The notes beneath the pieces are model-generated. The model searched no databases, was not told where the DNA came from, and saw nothing but the letters and a program-made list of their open reading frames with translations. A program made the translations under genes and the position numbers. A stretch of 12,064 nucleotides of DNA from Actinomycetota bacterium (lineage in GTDB: Bacteria; Actinomycetota; Acidimicrobiia; Acidimicrobiales; Ilumatobacteraceae): positions 1 to 12,064 of the forward strand of contig VERK01000047.1 in the NCBI GenBank assembly GCA_018882725.1, read 5' to 3'. Positions 6,984 through 12,064 of the stretch are shown in pieces (position 1 is the first letter of the stretch; every line of letters begins with the position of its first letter).

Positions 6984-7033
6984 CGGTGAACGAGCTCGAG
7001 GCCCGCCCACTGGGCGGGCCTCTGTGTTCACCG
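6984..7033. terminator. Nested 8 + 11 bp hairpin, probable bidirectional terminator
   Basis: The inner stem pairs 6998-7008 with 7012-7022, eleven perfect base pairs (mostly G-C) around a 3-nt loop. The outer stem pairs 6984-6991 with 7026-7033, eight perfect base pairs, separated by a 6-nt/3-nt internal loop. It lies between the convergent SufR-like (+) and NYN (-) genes, and the NYN stop codon (7028-7030) is inside the outer stem. No U-tract follows on either strand, as is common in actinobacterial terminators. The rest of 6903-6983 shows no gene. Confidence 0.7.
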
Positions 7034-7741
7034 CCAGGTTTTCGGAGCGTGGATCTCGCGACCCTTCGAATCGCGGAGTGTCAACGGCAGATGGCTGCTC
7101 GACAAGATCTCTCGCCGAAAGGGGATGACGAAGTGAGCGACGTCGAGGAGATGTCGGCTCGTCGGTTGCGGGTGTGGATTGACCAGCCCGACCGACGCCC
7201 CGAACGTCTTTGCCAACGAAATTGCCTCGGCGAGATCGCTGTCGTTCGAGACCACGACTGCTTTGTCGACGAGTCTGCGCGCCGCATCGTGAACCAAGTG
7301 AACAGCAAGATTGACGTCCGTTCCTTTCTCTTCTTCGATGACGACCCGGGCCCGGGTGAACCCATCGACTCGCCGTCCGACCTTGTCACGCCACATCAGC
7401 CCGAATAGTCCACGCGGCCGAAAGTGTGGGTCAAAGAGGTCGTGGGGATTCACGACCGAGTCGGCAAGGACCTTTGACTTGACCCGGGATGTGAATCGGC
7501 CTCGGTGCACGGACACCTTTGGCAACGTTGCCACCGCCCGCAAGTACGTGTCTTGTCGACTGGTCGCCTGTGGATCGTCCGATCGGGGACGTACGAGTGC
7601 TGTGAAGTACTTGATCGCAACGATGTCATCGTGAGGAAGGAGTCGGCGACAGAGGCTTTCCAGATCCAGCCACTTGTGGGTACTCCCGCGCAGAGCCCCG
7701 TAGTAGAGATTCAGCCCATCGATGTAGAAGGCTGTCCTCAC
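7028..7741 (-). CDS. NYN-domain (PIN-like, LabA/DUF88) putative ribonuclease
   Basis: A 237-residue protein from the chosen start. It opens with TAFYIDGLNLYYGAL (Asp8, Asn11), the NYN signature for a metal-dependent nuclease fold. Later acidic sites are EEKGTDVNLAVHLVHDA (Asp142) and VVVSNDSDLAEAI (Asp167, Asp169), followed by FGASVGLVNP and a variable C-terminal tail. These residues would form the metal-binding active site; the target RNA is unknown. GTG at 7741 is preferred: it has AGGG with 6-nt spacing, and the longer frame to 7852 would overlap a better-coding small ORF (7776-7955) out of frame; GTG at 7756 is a weaker alternative. It sits 34 nt downstream of that ORF and is probably co-transcribed with it. 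Codon choice looks less biased than in its neighbours, suggesting an accessory gene. Confidence 0.85.
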   Translation of the reverse strand: MRTAFYIDGLNLYYGALRGSTHKWLDLESLCRRLLPHDDIVAIKYFTALVRPRSDDPQATSRQDTYLRAVATLPKVSVHRGRFTSRVKSKVLADSVVNPHDLFDPHFRPRGLFGLMWRDKVGRRVDGFTRARVVIEEEKGTDVNLAVHLVHDAARRLVDKAVVVSNDSDLAEAISLAKTFGASVGLVNPHPQPTSRHLLDVAHFVIPFRREILSSSHLPLTLRDSKGREIHAPKTWR

Positions 7742-7775
7742 ATCGAGCCCTGACACCCGACGACGATCGGCCGCG

Positions 7776-7955
7776 TCACGCGGAGGCGGATCGAAGTGTG
7801 CGGATGACCTTGGCTGCGTGCAGCGATGGGATGGTGGGTTGGCTCTTGTCACGCAGAATCTCGGCGAGATCGCCGTGACTGGCAGAGGTCGTGCAATCTT
7901 CGTCGGGCTTCACCACGACAATGTGAGGGAGGCGATCCTCCGGCTTTCGGGCCAT
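7776..7955 (-). CDS. Small hypothetical protein upstream of the NYN gene (59 aa)
   Basis: An ATG-to-TGA frame of 59 residues, beginning MARKPEDRLPHIVVVKPDED and containing SHGDLAEILRDKSQP. I do not recognise the family. Support for coding: about 70 percent of third codon positions are G or C by my hand count, against under 60 percent for the competing frame; a TANNNT box lies exactly 6 nt before the ATG; and it is followed after 34 nt by the NYN gene in the same orientation. The mixed charged, largely helical character would suit a small partner or antitoxin of the NYN protein, but this is inference only. Confidence 0.5.
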   Translation of the reverse strand: MARKPEDRLPHIVVVKPDEDCTTSASHGDLAEILRDKSQPTIPSLHAAKVIRTLRSASA

Positions 7956-7961
7956 GTGGTC

Positions 7962-7967
7962 AGGGTA
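7962..7967 (-). promoter_or_regulatory. Candidate -10 box of a leaderless promoter (small ORF and NYN unit)
   Basis: On the minus strand TACCCT fits TANNNT and is followed by 6 nt (gaccac) and then the ATG at 7955, the same geometry as at the SufR-like gene. No Shine-Dalgarno is seen and no clear -35 box. Confidence 0.4.
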
Positions 7968-8009
7968 ACTCGGGGGTGCGGTAAGTGGCGGTAGCGTCTG
8001 CGGGGTCGT

Positions 8010-8015
8010 AGGAGG
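8010..8015 (+). promoter_or_regulatory. Shine-Dalgarno AGGAGG deciding the DUF3107 start
   Basis: AGGAGG lies 5 nt before GTG at 8021 but only 2 nt before the ATG at 8018, which favours GTG. A possible -10 box TAGCGT is at 7992-7997, giving a short leader. Confidence 0.6.
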
Positions 8016-8020
8016 TCATG

Positions 8021-8251
8021 GTGGAAGTTCGAATCGTCGTCAGCAACGTGGGCCGCGAGGTCACTCTCGACATGGCCGATGACGAACTCGAGGCCACCAA
8101 GACCAAGGTCGAGGCGGCGCTGTCCGGCGCGGTCGACGTTCTGTGGCTCTCCGACAAGAAGGGTCGCCAGGTGGGCGTGTCCTCGGCCAAGATCGCGTTC
8201 ATCGAGATCGGTTCCACCGACAAGGACCGCCGCATGGGGTTCGGCTCCTGA
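8021..8251 (+). CDS. DUF3107 family protein (TB9.4-like)
   Basis: A 76-residue soluble protein of the actinobacterial DUF3107 family. It opens with EVRIVVSNVGREVTLDMA and ends IAFIEIGSTDKDRRMGFG, closely following mycobacterial TB9.4 (Rv3208A), which starts MEVKIG and ends with an IAYVEIG...VGFG segment. The function is unknown. GTG at 8021 was chosen by ribosome-binding-site spacing and because the family begins M-E-V; ATG at 8018 would add one residue. It lies 39 nt upstream of pdtaS, which seems to have its own promoter, so co-transcription is possible but not required. Confidence 0.88.
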   Translation: MEVRIVVSNVGREVTLDMADDELEATKTKVEAALSGAVDVLWLSDKKGRQVGVSSAKIAFIEIGSTDKDRRMGFGS

Positions 8252-8255
8252 TTCT

Positions 8256-8284
8256 CTGACCGTTGGCCGTCCATCGGGCAGACT
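8256..8284 (+). promoter_or_regulatory. Candidate leaderless promoter of pdtaS (CTGACC - 17 nt - CAGACT)
   Basis: A -35-like CTGACC (8256-8261, four bases matching TTGACA) is 17 nt from CAGACT (8279-8284), which ends 6 nt before the ATG at 8291. No ribosome-binding site is present. The 14 nt at 8271-8284 recur with two changes before the gene at 4348. Confidence 0.5.
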
Positions 8285-8290
8285 CGTCGT

Positions 8291-9766
8291 ATGGCAACTC
8301 TCGCCGAGATCGTTCGGCAGCACACCGACCTCTCCAAAGAGGACGGCGCCCATCTCCAGCAACTGATCAGCGAGTGGGGGATGCTCGCCGACCTGTGCTT
8401 CGCCGACATGATCCTGTACGTCCGCGATCACGATGGTCGCTGGATCATCGGTGCCCAAGTGCGTCCGGCCACCGGGCAGACGATCTATCGATCCGATCTC
8501 GTCGAAGACGAAGCCGGCCCTGAGGAGTCGCGTCTGCTCTCCGCGGCGTACACCTCGATCACGATGATCCAGGACGAGCTCGACATGGCGGGTATCGACG
8601 ACTCGGTTCATGTGCTGGCCATTCCGGTGCGCGGTGAGAACGGACCCATCGCTGTACTCACGCGTGAATGGTCGTCGAAGACGAGCCGTCAGCCGGGCGA
8701 ACTCGAGCGCACCTATCTCTCCATCTTCCAGCGTTTCGCCGAGATGATCACCGAGGGCGCGTTCCCGTTCTCGGGCCGGGTGGCCGACCTGAGTGCCGCC
8801 CCGCGCGTGGGCGACGGTGCGGTGGTGCTCGACGAGAATGCGGTGGTTCGCTACGCCTCACCCAACGCCGTGTCGGCGCTGCACCGGGTGGGCATCAGTG
8901 CCAACGCGGTGGGGCAGACCCTCAGCGAACTGGGTTTCGCCGACAGCCCCATTCGACAGGCCTACGAGCGTCACGAACCGATCATCGAGGAGTTCGACCA
9001 GACCACCGACGTGACTCTGCTCGTGCGCGTCATCCCCATCCTCGCCAGCGGTGTGGTGACTGGTGCGGTCATGTTGTTGCGCGACGTCACCGAACTGCGT
9101 CGCCGCGACCGCCTCCTGCTCTCCAAAGACGCGACCATTCGCGAAATCCACCACCGGGTGAAGAACAACTTGCAGACCATCTCGTCACTACTTCGTCTGC
9201 AGGCGCGTCGGCTCACGTCACCTGAGGCCAAGGCGGCGGTGCAGGAGAGCGTTCGTCGAATTCGCACCATCGCACTCGTGCACGAGACGTTGTCGCGTGA
9301 GCCCGGCGAAGACGTGGCGTTCGTGGAGATCGTGCGTCCGTTGTTGCGCTTGGCCGAAGAAGGCTTGCAATCACCCGATCGCCCGGTGCGTTTCACGGTG
9401 CAGGGCGACGGCGGACGTCTGCCGGCCACGGTGGCCACTCCGTTGTCGGTGGTGCTCACCGAGCTTTTGCAGAACGCCGTCGATCACGGCTTCCCCGAAG
9501 GCAGCGACGGTGGCACCGTGGTGGTGGTTCTCGGTGGCGATGACGACGAGATGCACATCACCGTCGTCAACGACGGCATGGGTCTCGACCCGTCGTTCGA
9601 TCTCGATGCCGCCACCGGCCTCGGTTTGTCGATCGTTCGCACACTCGTGACCACCGAACTCAACGGTTCGATTTCCATGCGGCCAGCATCACATCACGAC
9701 TTCATGTCGGTGGGTATCGACGGCAATCGCCGTGGCACCGTCGTCGAGTTGCGACTGCCGCGCTGA
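8291..9766 (+). CDS. pdtaS: Sensor histidine kinase PdtaS (HisKA_2 / HWE-like family)
   Basis: A 491-residue cytosolic kinase without membrane helices. Residues 1-160 form the PdtaS-type GAF domain (ISEWGMLADLCFADMILYVR). Residues 170-275 form a PAS domain (DGAVVLDENAVVRYASPNAV ... VIPILASGVVTGAVMLLRDV). The HisKA_2 dimerisation domain holds KDATIREIHHRVKNNLQTI with phospho-accepting His288. The ATPase domain has the N box ELLQNAVDHGF (Asn395), NDGMGL (Asp428) and TGLGLSIVRTLV. The order and sequence follow mycobacterial PdtaS (Rv3220c), which phosphorylates the ANTAR antiterminator PdtaR. No ANTAR partner is encoded here, so PdtaR is presumably elsewhere. It converges with whiB1, 18 nt away, as in mycobacteria. 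The start has a leaderless-type promoter. Confidence 0.93.
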   Translation: MATLAEIVRQHTDLSKEDGAHLQQLISEWGMLADLCFADMILYVRDHDGRWIIGAQVRPATGQTIYRSDLVEDEAGPEESRLLSAAYTSITMIQDELDMAGIDDSVHVLAIPVRGENGPIAVLTREWSSKTSRQPGELERTYLSIFQRFAEMITEGAFPFSGRVADLSAAPRVGDGAVVLDENAVVRYASPNAVSALHRVGISANAVGQTLSELGFADSPIRQAYERHEPIIEEFDQTTDVTLLVRVIPILASGVVTGAVMLLRDVTELRRRDRLLLSKDATIREIHHRVKNNLQTISSLLRLQARRLTSPEAKAAVQESVRRIRTIALVHETLSREPGEDVAFVEIVRPLLRLAEEGLQSPDRPVRFTVQGDGGRLPATVATPLSVVLTELLQNAVDHGFPEGSDGGTVVVVLGGDDDEMHITVVNDGMGLDPSFDLDAATGLGLSIVRTLVTTELNGSISMRPASHHDFMSVGIDGNRRGTVVELRLPR

Positions 9767-9784
9767 CGCGCGATCAGCGTCGAA

Positions 9785-10099
9785 TCAGGAAGCAGCGGCG
9801 CGGGCCGCGTTCTGCGCCTTCTTGATGGCAGCGATCTGACGGCGAATGTCGCGACGTTCCTCTTCGGAGGTTCCGCCCCAGATGCCCGAGTCCTGATTGG
9901 TCTCGATCGCGAAGTCGAGGCACTTCACCTTGACCGGACACTCGTCGCACACTTCCTTGGCCTTGTCGATTTGCAACAACGCCTGCCCCGTGGTCCCGAC
10001 AGGGAAGAACAATTCGGGATCGGTGTCCCTGCAGACCGCTTCGTTGCGCCAGGAGTAATCGGCAGAACCAAGGGCGAGGGATGAGGCGAGGATCGACAC
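9785..10099 (-). CDS. whiB1: WhiB-family Fe-S transcription factor, WhiB1-like
   Basis: A 104-residue protein. Residues 17-35 read WRNEAVCRDTDPELFFPVG, as in WhiB1. The [4Fe-4S] ligands are Cys23, Cys51, Cys54 and Cys60 (C-X27-C-X2-C-X5-C). The turn motif GIWGG is at 72-76, and the C-terminus is basic and helical (RRDIRRQIAAIKKAQ), fit for DNA binding. WhiB1 binds the primary sigma factor and responds to nitric oxide and oxygen at its cluster. GTG at 10099 was chosen because GGAG lies 6 nt upstream; a frame extension to 10195 has no such signal and adds a sequence unlike the family. Divergent from the phosphodiesterase gene and convergent with pdtaS. Assignment to the WhiB1 subgroup is by sequence resemblance and neighbourhood. 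Confidence 0.92.
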   Translation of the reverse strand: MSILASSLALGSADYSWRNEAVCRDTDPELFFPVGTTGQALLQIDKAKEVCDECPVKVKCLDFAIETNQDSGIWGGTSEEERRDIRRQIAAIKKAQNAARAAAS

Positions 10100-10105
10100 A
10101 GTGTG

Positions 10106-10109
10106 CTCC
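10106..10109 (-). promoter_or_regulatory. Ribosome-binding site fixing the whiB1 start
   Basis: GGAG on the minus strand stands 6 nt before GTG at 10099. It rules out the longer frame to 10195, which would place this site inside the coding sequence. Confidence 0.6.
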
Positions 10110-10139
10110 AGGCAGTAAGAGGGGTTTCGGGGGCTGACG

Positions 10140-10157
10140 GCCGGACCAGGGTCCGGC
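10140..10157. promoter_or_regulatory. Perfect 8-2-8 inverted repeat upstream of whiB1
   Basis: GCCGGACC-AG-GGTCCGGC is a perfect dyad centred about 49 nt upstream of the whiB1 GTG. It could be an operator or a hairpin in the whiB1 leader (7 bp with a 4-nt loop). It does not resemble the TGTGA-N6-TCACA Crp site known upstream of mycobacterial whiB1. Confidence 0.45.
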
Positions 10158-10172
10158 ACTCGTTCAAGAGTG
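10157..10172. repeat. Second inverted repeat adjoining the whiB1 dyad
   Basis: CACTC and GAGTG flank a 6-nt loop, a 5-bp stem sharing a base with the previous dyad. Alone it is weak; together the two would form back-to-back hairpins in a whiB1 leader. The remaining part of the 10100-10358 gap holds a T6 run (10210-10215), a possible 12-codon upstream ORF (10234-10272), and no other gene. Confidence 0.25.
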
Positions 10173-10358
10173 GCAAAAGGGTGAGGCGGTGGCAAGAGGA
10201 ACTTCGGACTTTTTTGAACCAGGACAAAGCCCTATGACCAGGAGGTTTTTCACCTGCGTCGTTCTCTTGTGAATGACAACGAGGGGATTCGCCGTCGGGT
10301 CGAGAAAGGAAAACGGCTTCGTGTATCGCCAGGCCACCCGGTGTGGAAATCTTCTCCC

Positions 10359-11045
10359 GTGACGTCGATCATCGCGCACCGGGGGGCGTCGAAGGTCGAA
10401 CTCGAGAACACCCTGGCGGCCTTTCGTCGCGCTGTGACGATGGGTGCTCACGCCGTCGAACTCGACGTGCGTCGCACGCGTGATGGCGTTCTCGTCGTGC
10501 ATCACAACCCCACGCTCGCTGACGGTCGTGTGATCGCGCAGTGCGACCATCGTGACCTTCCCGATCACGTGCCGACACTCGACGAAGCCCTCGACGCCTG
10601 TCATCCGCTGTGGGTGAACGTCGAGATCAAGAACGATTCGTCGGAACCCGACTTCGATCCGACCGACACGATCGCCGACGACACCATCGCGGTGCTCGCG
10701 CGTCGTGCTGAAGGTGATCGTGCATGGCTCATCTCGTCGTTCCGCCGCGAGACGATCGATCGCTGCCGAGCGTTGCGTCCCACCATTCGCACCGCGTGGC
10801 TCACCGTCACCATCGAGCCCGATGCGATCACGAGTGTGGTGAACGATCTGGCCGCAACCGGTCACACCGCTCTGCATCCGTGGCACGGGACGTTGACACG
10901 CGACCTCATCCAGCGTTGCCACGCCGTCGGACTCGATGTGAACACGTGGACGTGCGACGACCCCGAGCGCATGACCGAACTCATGGTGTGGGAGATCGAC
11001 GGCATCTGCACCAACCTGCCCGACGTGGGCCTCACACGACTCTGA
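10359..11045 (+). CDS. Glycerophosphodiester phosphodiesterase family protein
   Basis: A 228-residue GDPD TIM-barrel enzyme that hydrolyses glycerophosphodiesters to glycerol-3-phosphate and an alcohol. Seen in order: IIAHRGASKVELENTLAAF (His7, Arg8, Glu16, Asn17), AVELDVRRTRDG (Glu34, Asp36), LVVHHNPTL (His49), WVNVEIKN (Glu89, Lys91) and the C-terminal VNTWTCDDPERM and GICTNLPD. The usual HD after the second strand is His-Asn here (His49-Asn50), while the catalytic histidine is kept. No signal peptide is visible, so it is probably cytoplasmic. GTG at 10359 gives the normal family N-terminus; in-frame GTGs at 10341 and 10269 exist, but the extra sequence is basic, poorly biased in third positions and lacks a ribosome site. 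It ends 1 nt before the convergent lipid kinase gene. Confidence 0.9.
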   Translation: MTSIIAHRGASKVELENTLAAFRRAVTMGAHAVELDVRRTRDGVLVVHHNPTLADGRVIAQCDHRDLPDHVPTLDEALDACHPLWVNVEIKNDSSEPDFDPTDTIADDTIAVLARRAEGDRAWLISSFRRETIDRCRALRPTIRTAWLTVTIEPDAITSVVNDLAATGHTALHPWHGTLTRDLIQRCHAVGLDVNTWTCDDPERMTELMVWEIDGICTNLPDVGLTRL

Positions 11046-11046
11046 C

Positions 11047-12015
11047 TCAGGCGCTAGGCGGGAACAACAACCGCACGGCTTCGGGCACGTGGTGGAAGTC
11101 GAGCAGGTTCGTTTCACCCAAGTAGTCACCGTCCACTTGATACGGGAACGGTGTCTCGTGCTCCACAACCAACTCGTGCACTCCGTCGAACACCGACACG
11201 TTCTCGTTGGGCGTGATTCCGCCACCTCGTAACGCGCCAGTCAACGACGACAAGATCGCGACCGCCGACATCGTGCGGAACGTGATGGCCACCAAGGGCT
11301 TGTCGAGCGTCGCGTTGGGTGACAGATCGAGTGGTCGATTGCCGAGGAACGAATACGGATTGGTGTTCATCACGATCGTGAAGTAGCCATCGTGAACGAT
11401 GCGACCACTTCCCGACGGAGTGGCATCGGTTCCGAATCCACCGATCGAACCATCGGCGGCCACCCGGAAGTGCGGTTGCTTGCGGTCGTACCGCGTGAGC
11501 CAGGTGTGTACCGCGGCGTAGATGAAGAGCGGATGACCGGCCCAGCGCTTCAGATACGCGCGCTCTTCGACGGTACGCACCACTGCGGCGTCGTAGCCCA
11601 CGCCGGTGTGGAAGCAGAAGAACCGCCCGTTCACCCGCCCGAGCCCGATGGGCCGAATCGACCGTTCGGGGTCGCGCAGTCCGGCCACGAGCAGGGGAGC
11701 CGCGGCCACCGGATCGTTGGGGAGTCCGATGGTGCGGGCGAACACGTTGGTGCTTCCCCCGGGCAGGACCCCGAGGGCGGTGTCGGTGCCGGCCACACCG
11801 GTGGCCACCTCGTTGAGGGTGCCGTCGCCGCCGAACGAGATCACGAGGTCGAGACCGCGGTGGGCGGCGTCCTGGGCGAAGCGTGTGGCGTGGCCGCGGC
11901 GGTTGGTTTCCACCACCTGGACGTCGTGGTCGCGGGACAGTTCGCGGTGGACGATCACGGTGTTGCGGGCGGTCACCGACGATGCGAACGAATTGACCAC
12001 GAGCAGGATCCGCAT
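11047..12015 (-). CDS. Diacylglycerol kinase catalytic-domain lipid kinase (DgkB/YegS/BmrU type)
   Basis: A 322-residue soluble lipid kinase. The N-terminal domain starts MRILLVVNSFAS and holds the nucleotide-binding VISFGGDGTLNEVATGV (GGDGT at 62-66) and LGVLPGGSTNVFARTIGLP (86-98), both hallmark motifs. The C-terminal beta-rich domain includes FFCFHTGVGYDAAVV, DGYFTIVMNTNPYSF and PFPYQVDGDYLGET. The family phosphorylates diacylglycerol or related lipids (sphingosine, phosphatidylinositol) at the membrane surface; the exact substrate cannot be told. The ATG at 12015 gives the normal family N-terminus. The neighbouring convergent phosphodiesterase also acts on lipid-derived metabolites, but there is no operon link. 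Confidence 0.92.
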   Translation of the reverse strand: MRILLVVNSFASSVTARNTVIVHRELSRDHDVQVVETNRRGHATRFAQDAAHRGLDLVISFGGDGTLNEVATGVAGTDTALGVLPGGSTNVFARTIGLPNDPVAAAPLLVAGLRDPERSIRPIGLGRVNGRFFCFHTGVGYDAAVVRTVEERAYLKRWAGHPLFIYAAVHTWLTRYDRKQPHFRVAADGSIGGFGTDATPSGSGRIVHDGYFTIVMNTNPYSFLGNRPLDLSPNATLDKPLVAITFRTMSAVAILSSLTGALRGGGITPNENVSVFDGVHELVVEHETPFPYQVDGDYLGETNLLDFHHVPEAVRLLFPPSA

Positions 12016-12023
12016 CGGCCTCG

Positions 12024-12029
12024 ACCGTA
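12024..12029 (-). promoter_or_regulatory. Possible -10 box of the lipid kinase gene
   Basis: On the minus strand TACGGT (TANNNT pattern) ends 8 nt before the ATG, slightly longer than the 6-7 nt seen at the other leaderless starts in this window. A GAGG 3 nt before ATG is too close to be a good ribosome site. The short remaining upstream sequence shows nothing else. Confidence 0.25.
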
Positions 12030-12064
12030 CCAGCCGCTACCAGGGCTCGGTCGTGCGTCACGCC

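Noticed and set aside
6903..6990. Possible tRNA or small RNA in the gap after the SufR-like gene
   Set aside because: No cloverleaf or T-loop consensus on either strand; only the hairpin at 6984-7033 is structured.
7742..7852. N-terminal extension of the NYN gene to 7852
   Set aside because: It overlaps the small ORF out of frame, has poorer third-position G+C, and the NYN fold starts right after GTG 7741, which has its own ribosome site.
9761..9779. 6-bp stem with 7-nt loop between pdtaS and whiB1
   Set aside because: Too short, partly inside the pdtaS stop region, no U-tract; not convincing as a terminator.
10203..10256. T6 run and the partly symmetric AGGAGG...CACCT stretch as a terminator or riboswitch
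   Set aside because: No stable stem precedes the T-run in either orientation, and the symmetric stretch has only four consecutive pairs.
10164..11225. Minus-strand frame of 353 codons opposite the phosphodiesterase
   Set aside because: It overlaps the well-supported phosphodiesterase and the end of the lipid kinase, and shows no family motif.

Overview
The window looks like a chromosomal segment of a G+C-rich actinobacterium, most likely from the class Acidimicrobiia (Ilumatobacter-like). The pointers are a WhiB1-type protein, a PdtaS-type sensor kinase, a DUF3107 protein close to mycobacterial TB9.4, frequent GTG starts and several apparently leaderless promoters. No database search was possible, so the taxon is inferred from remembered protein families. 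There are no rRNA or tRNA genes, insertion sequences, phage genes or CRISPR arrays.

Positions 1-3799 (+) are the downstream part of a cytochrome c maturation (System I) operon: the 3' end of a probable ccmE, then ccmF (heme lyase core), a ccmG/dsbE-like thioredoxin, ccmH and a ccmI-like TPR protein. Every gene overlaps the next by 4-19 nt, so translation is probably coupled. The products carry heme to apocytochrome c on the outer face of the membrane and keep the CXXCH cysteines reduced.

Positions 3804-6902 hold four genes in alternating orientation: a SixA-like histidine phosphatase (-), a small molybdopterin oxidoreductase (+), an Mrp/ApbC-type Fe-S carrier ATPase (-) and, divergent from mrp, a SufR-like regulator with C-terminal cysteines (+). 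The mrp/regulator intergenic region holds a perfect 12-bp palindrome beside a -10 box, which suggests a local Fe-S circuit. A large nested hairpin (6984-7033) closes the block.

Positions 7028-7955 (-) look like a small accessory unit: a 59-codon ORF with its own leaderless promoter, followed by a NYN-domain (PIN-like) putative ribonuclease.

Positions 8021-10099 are DUF3107 and pdtaS (+) facing whiB1 (-), an arrangement reminiscent of mycobacteria. Positions 10359-12015 are a glycerophosphodiester phosphodiesterase (+) facing a diacylglycerol-kinase-family lipid kinase (-), both linked to lipid turnover.

The most unusual signal is at promoter level. At least five genes have a -10-like hexamer ending 6-7 nt before the start codon and no Shine-Dalgarno sequence. 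Two unrelated genes (molybdopterin oxidoreductase and pdtaS) share a 14-nt motif, identical at 12 positions, in exactly the same position relative to ATG. No stretch longer than 300 nt lacks a gene; the largest gap (10100-10358) holds two adjacent inverted repeats upstream of whiB1 and a 12-codon upstream ORF.
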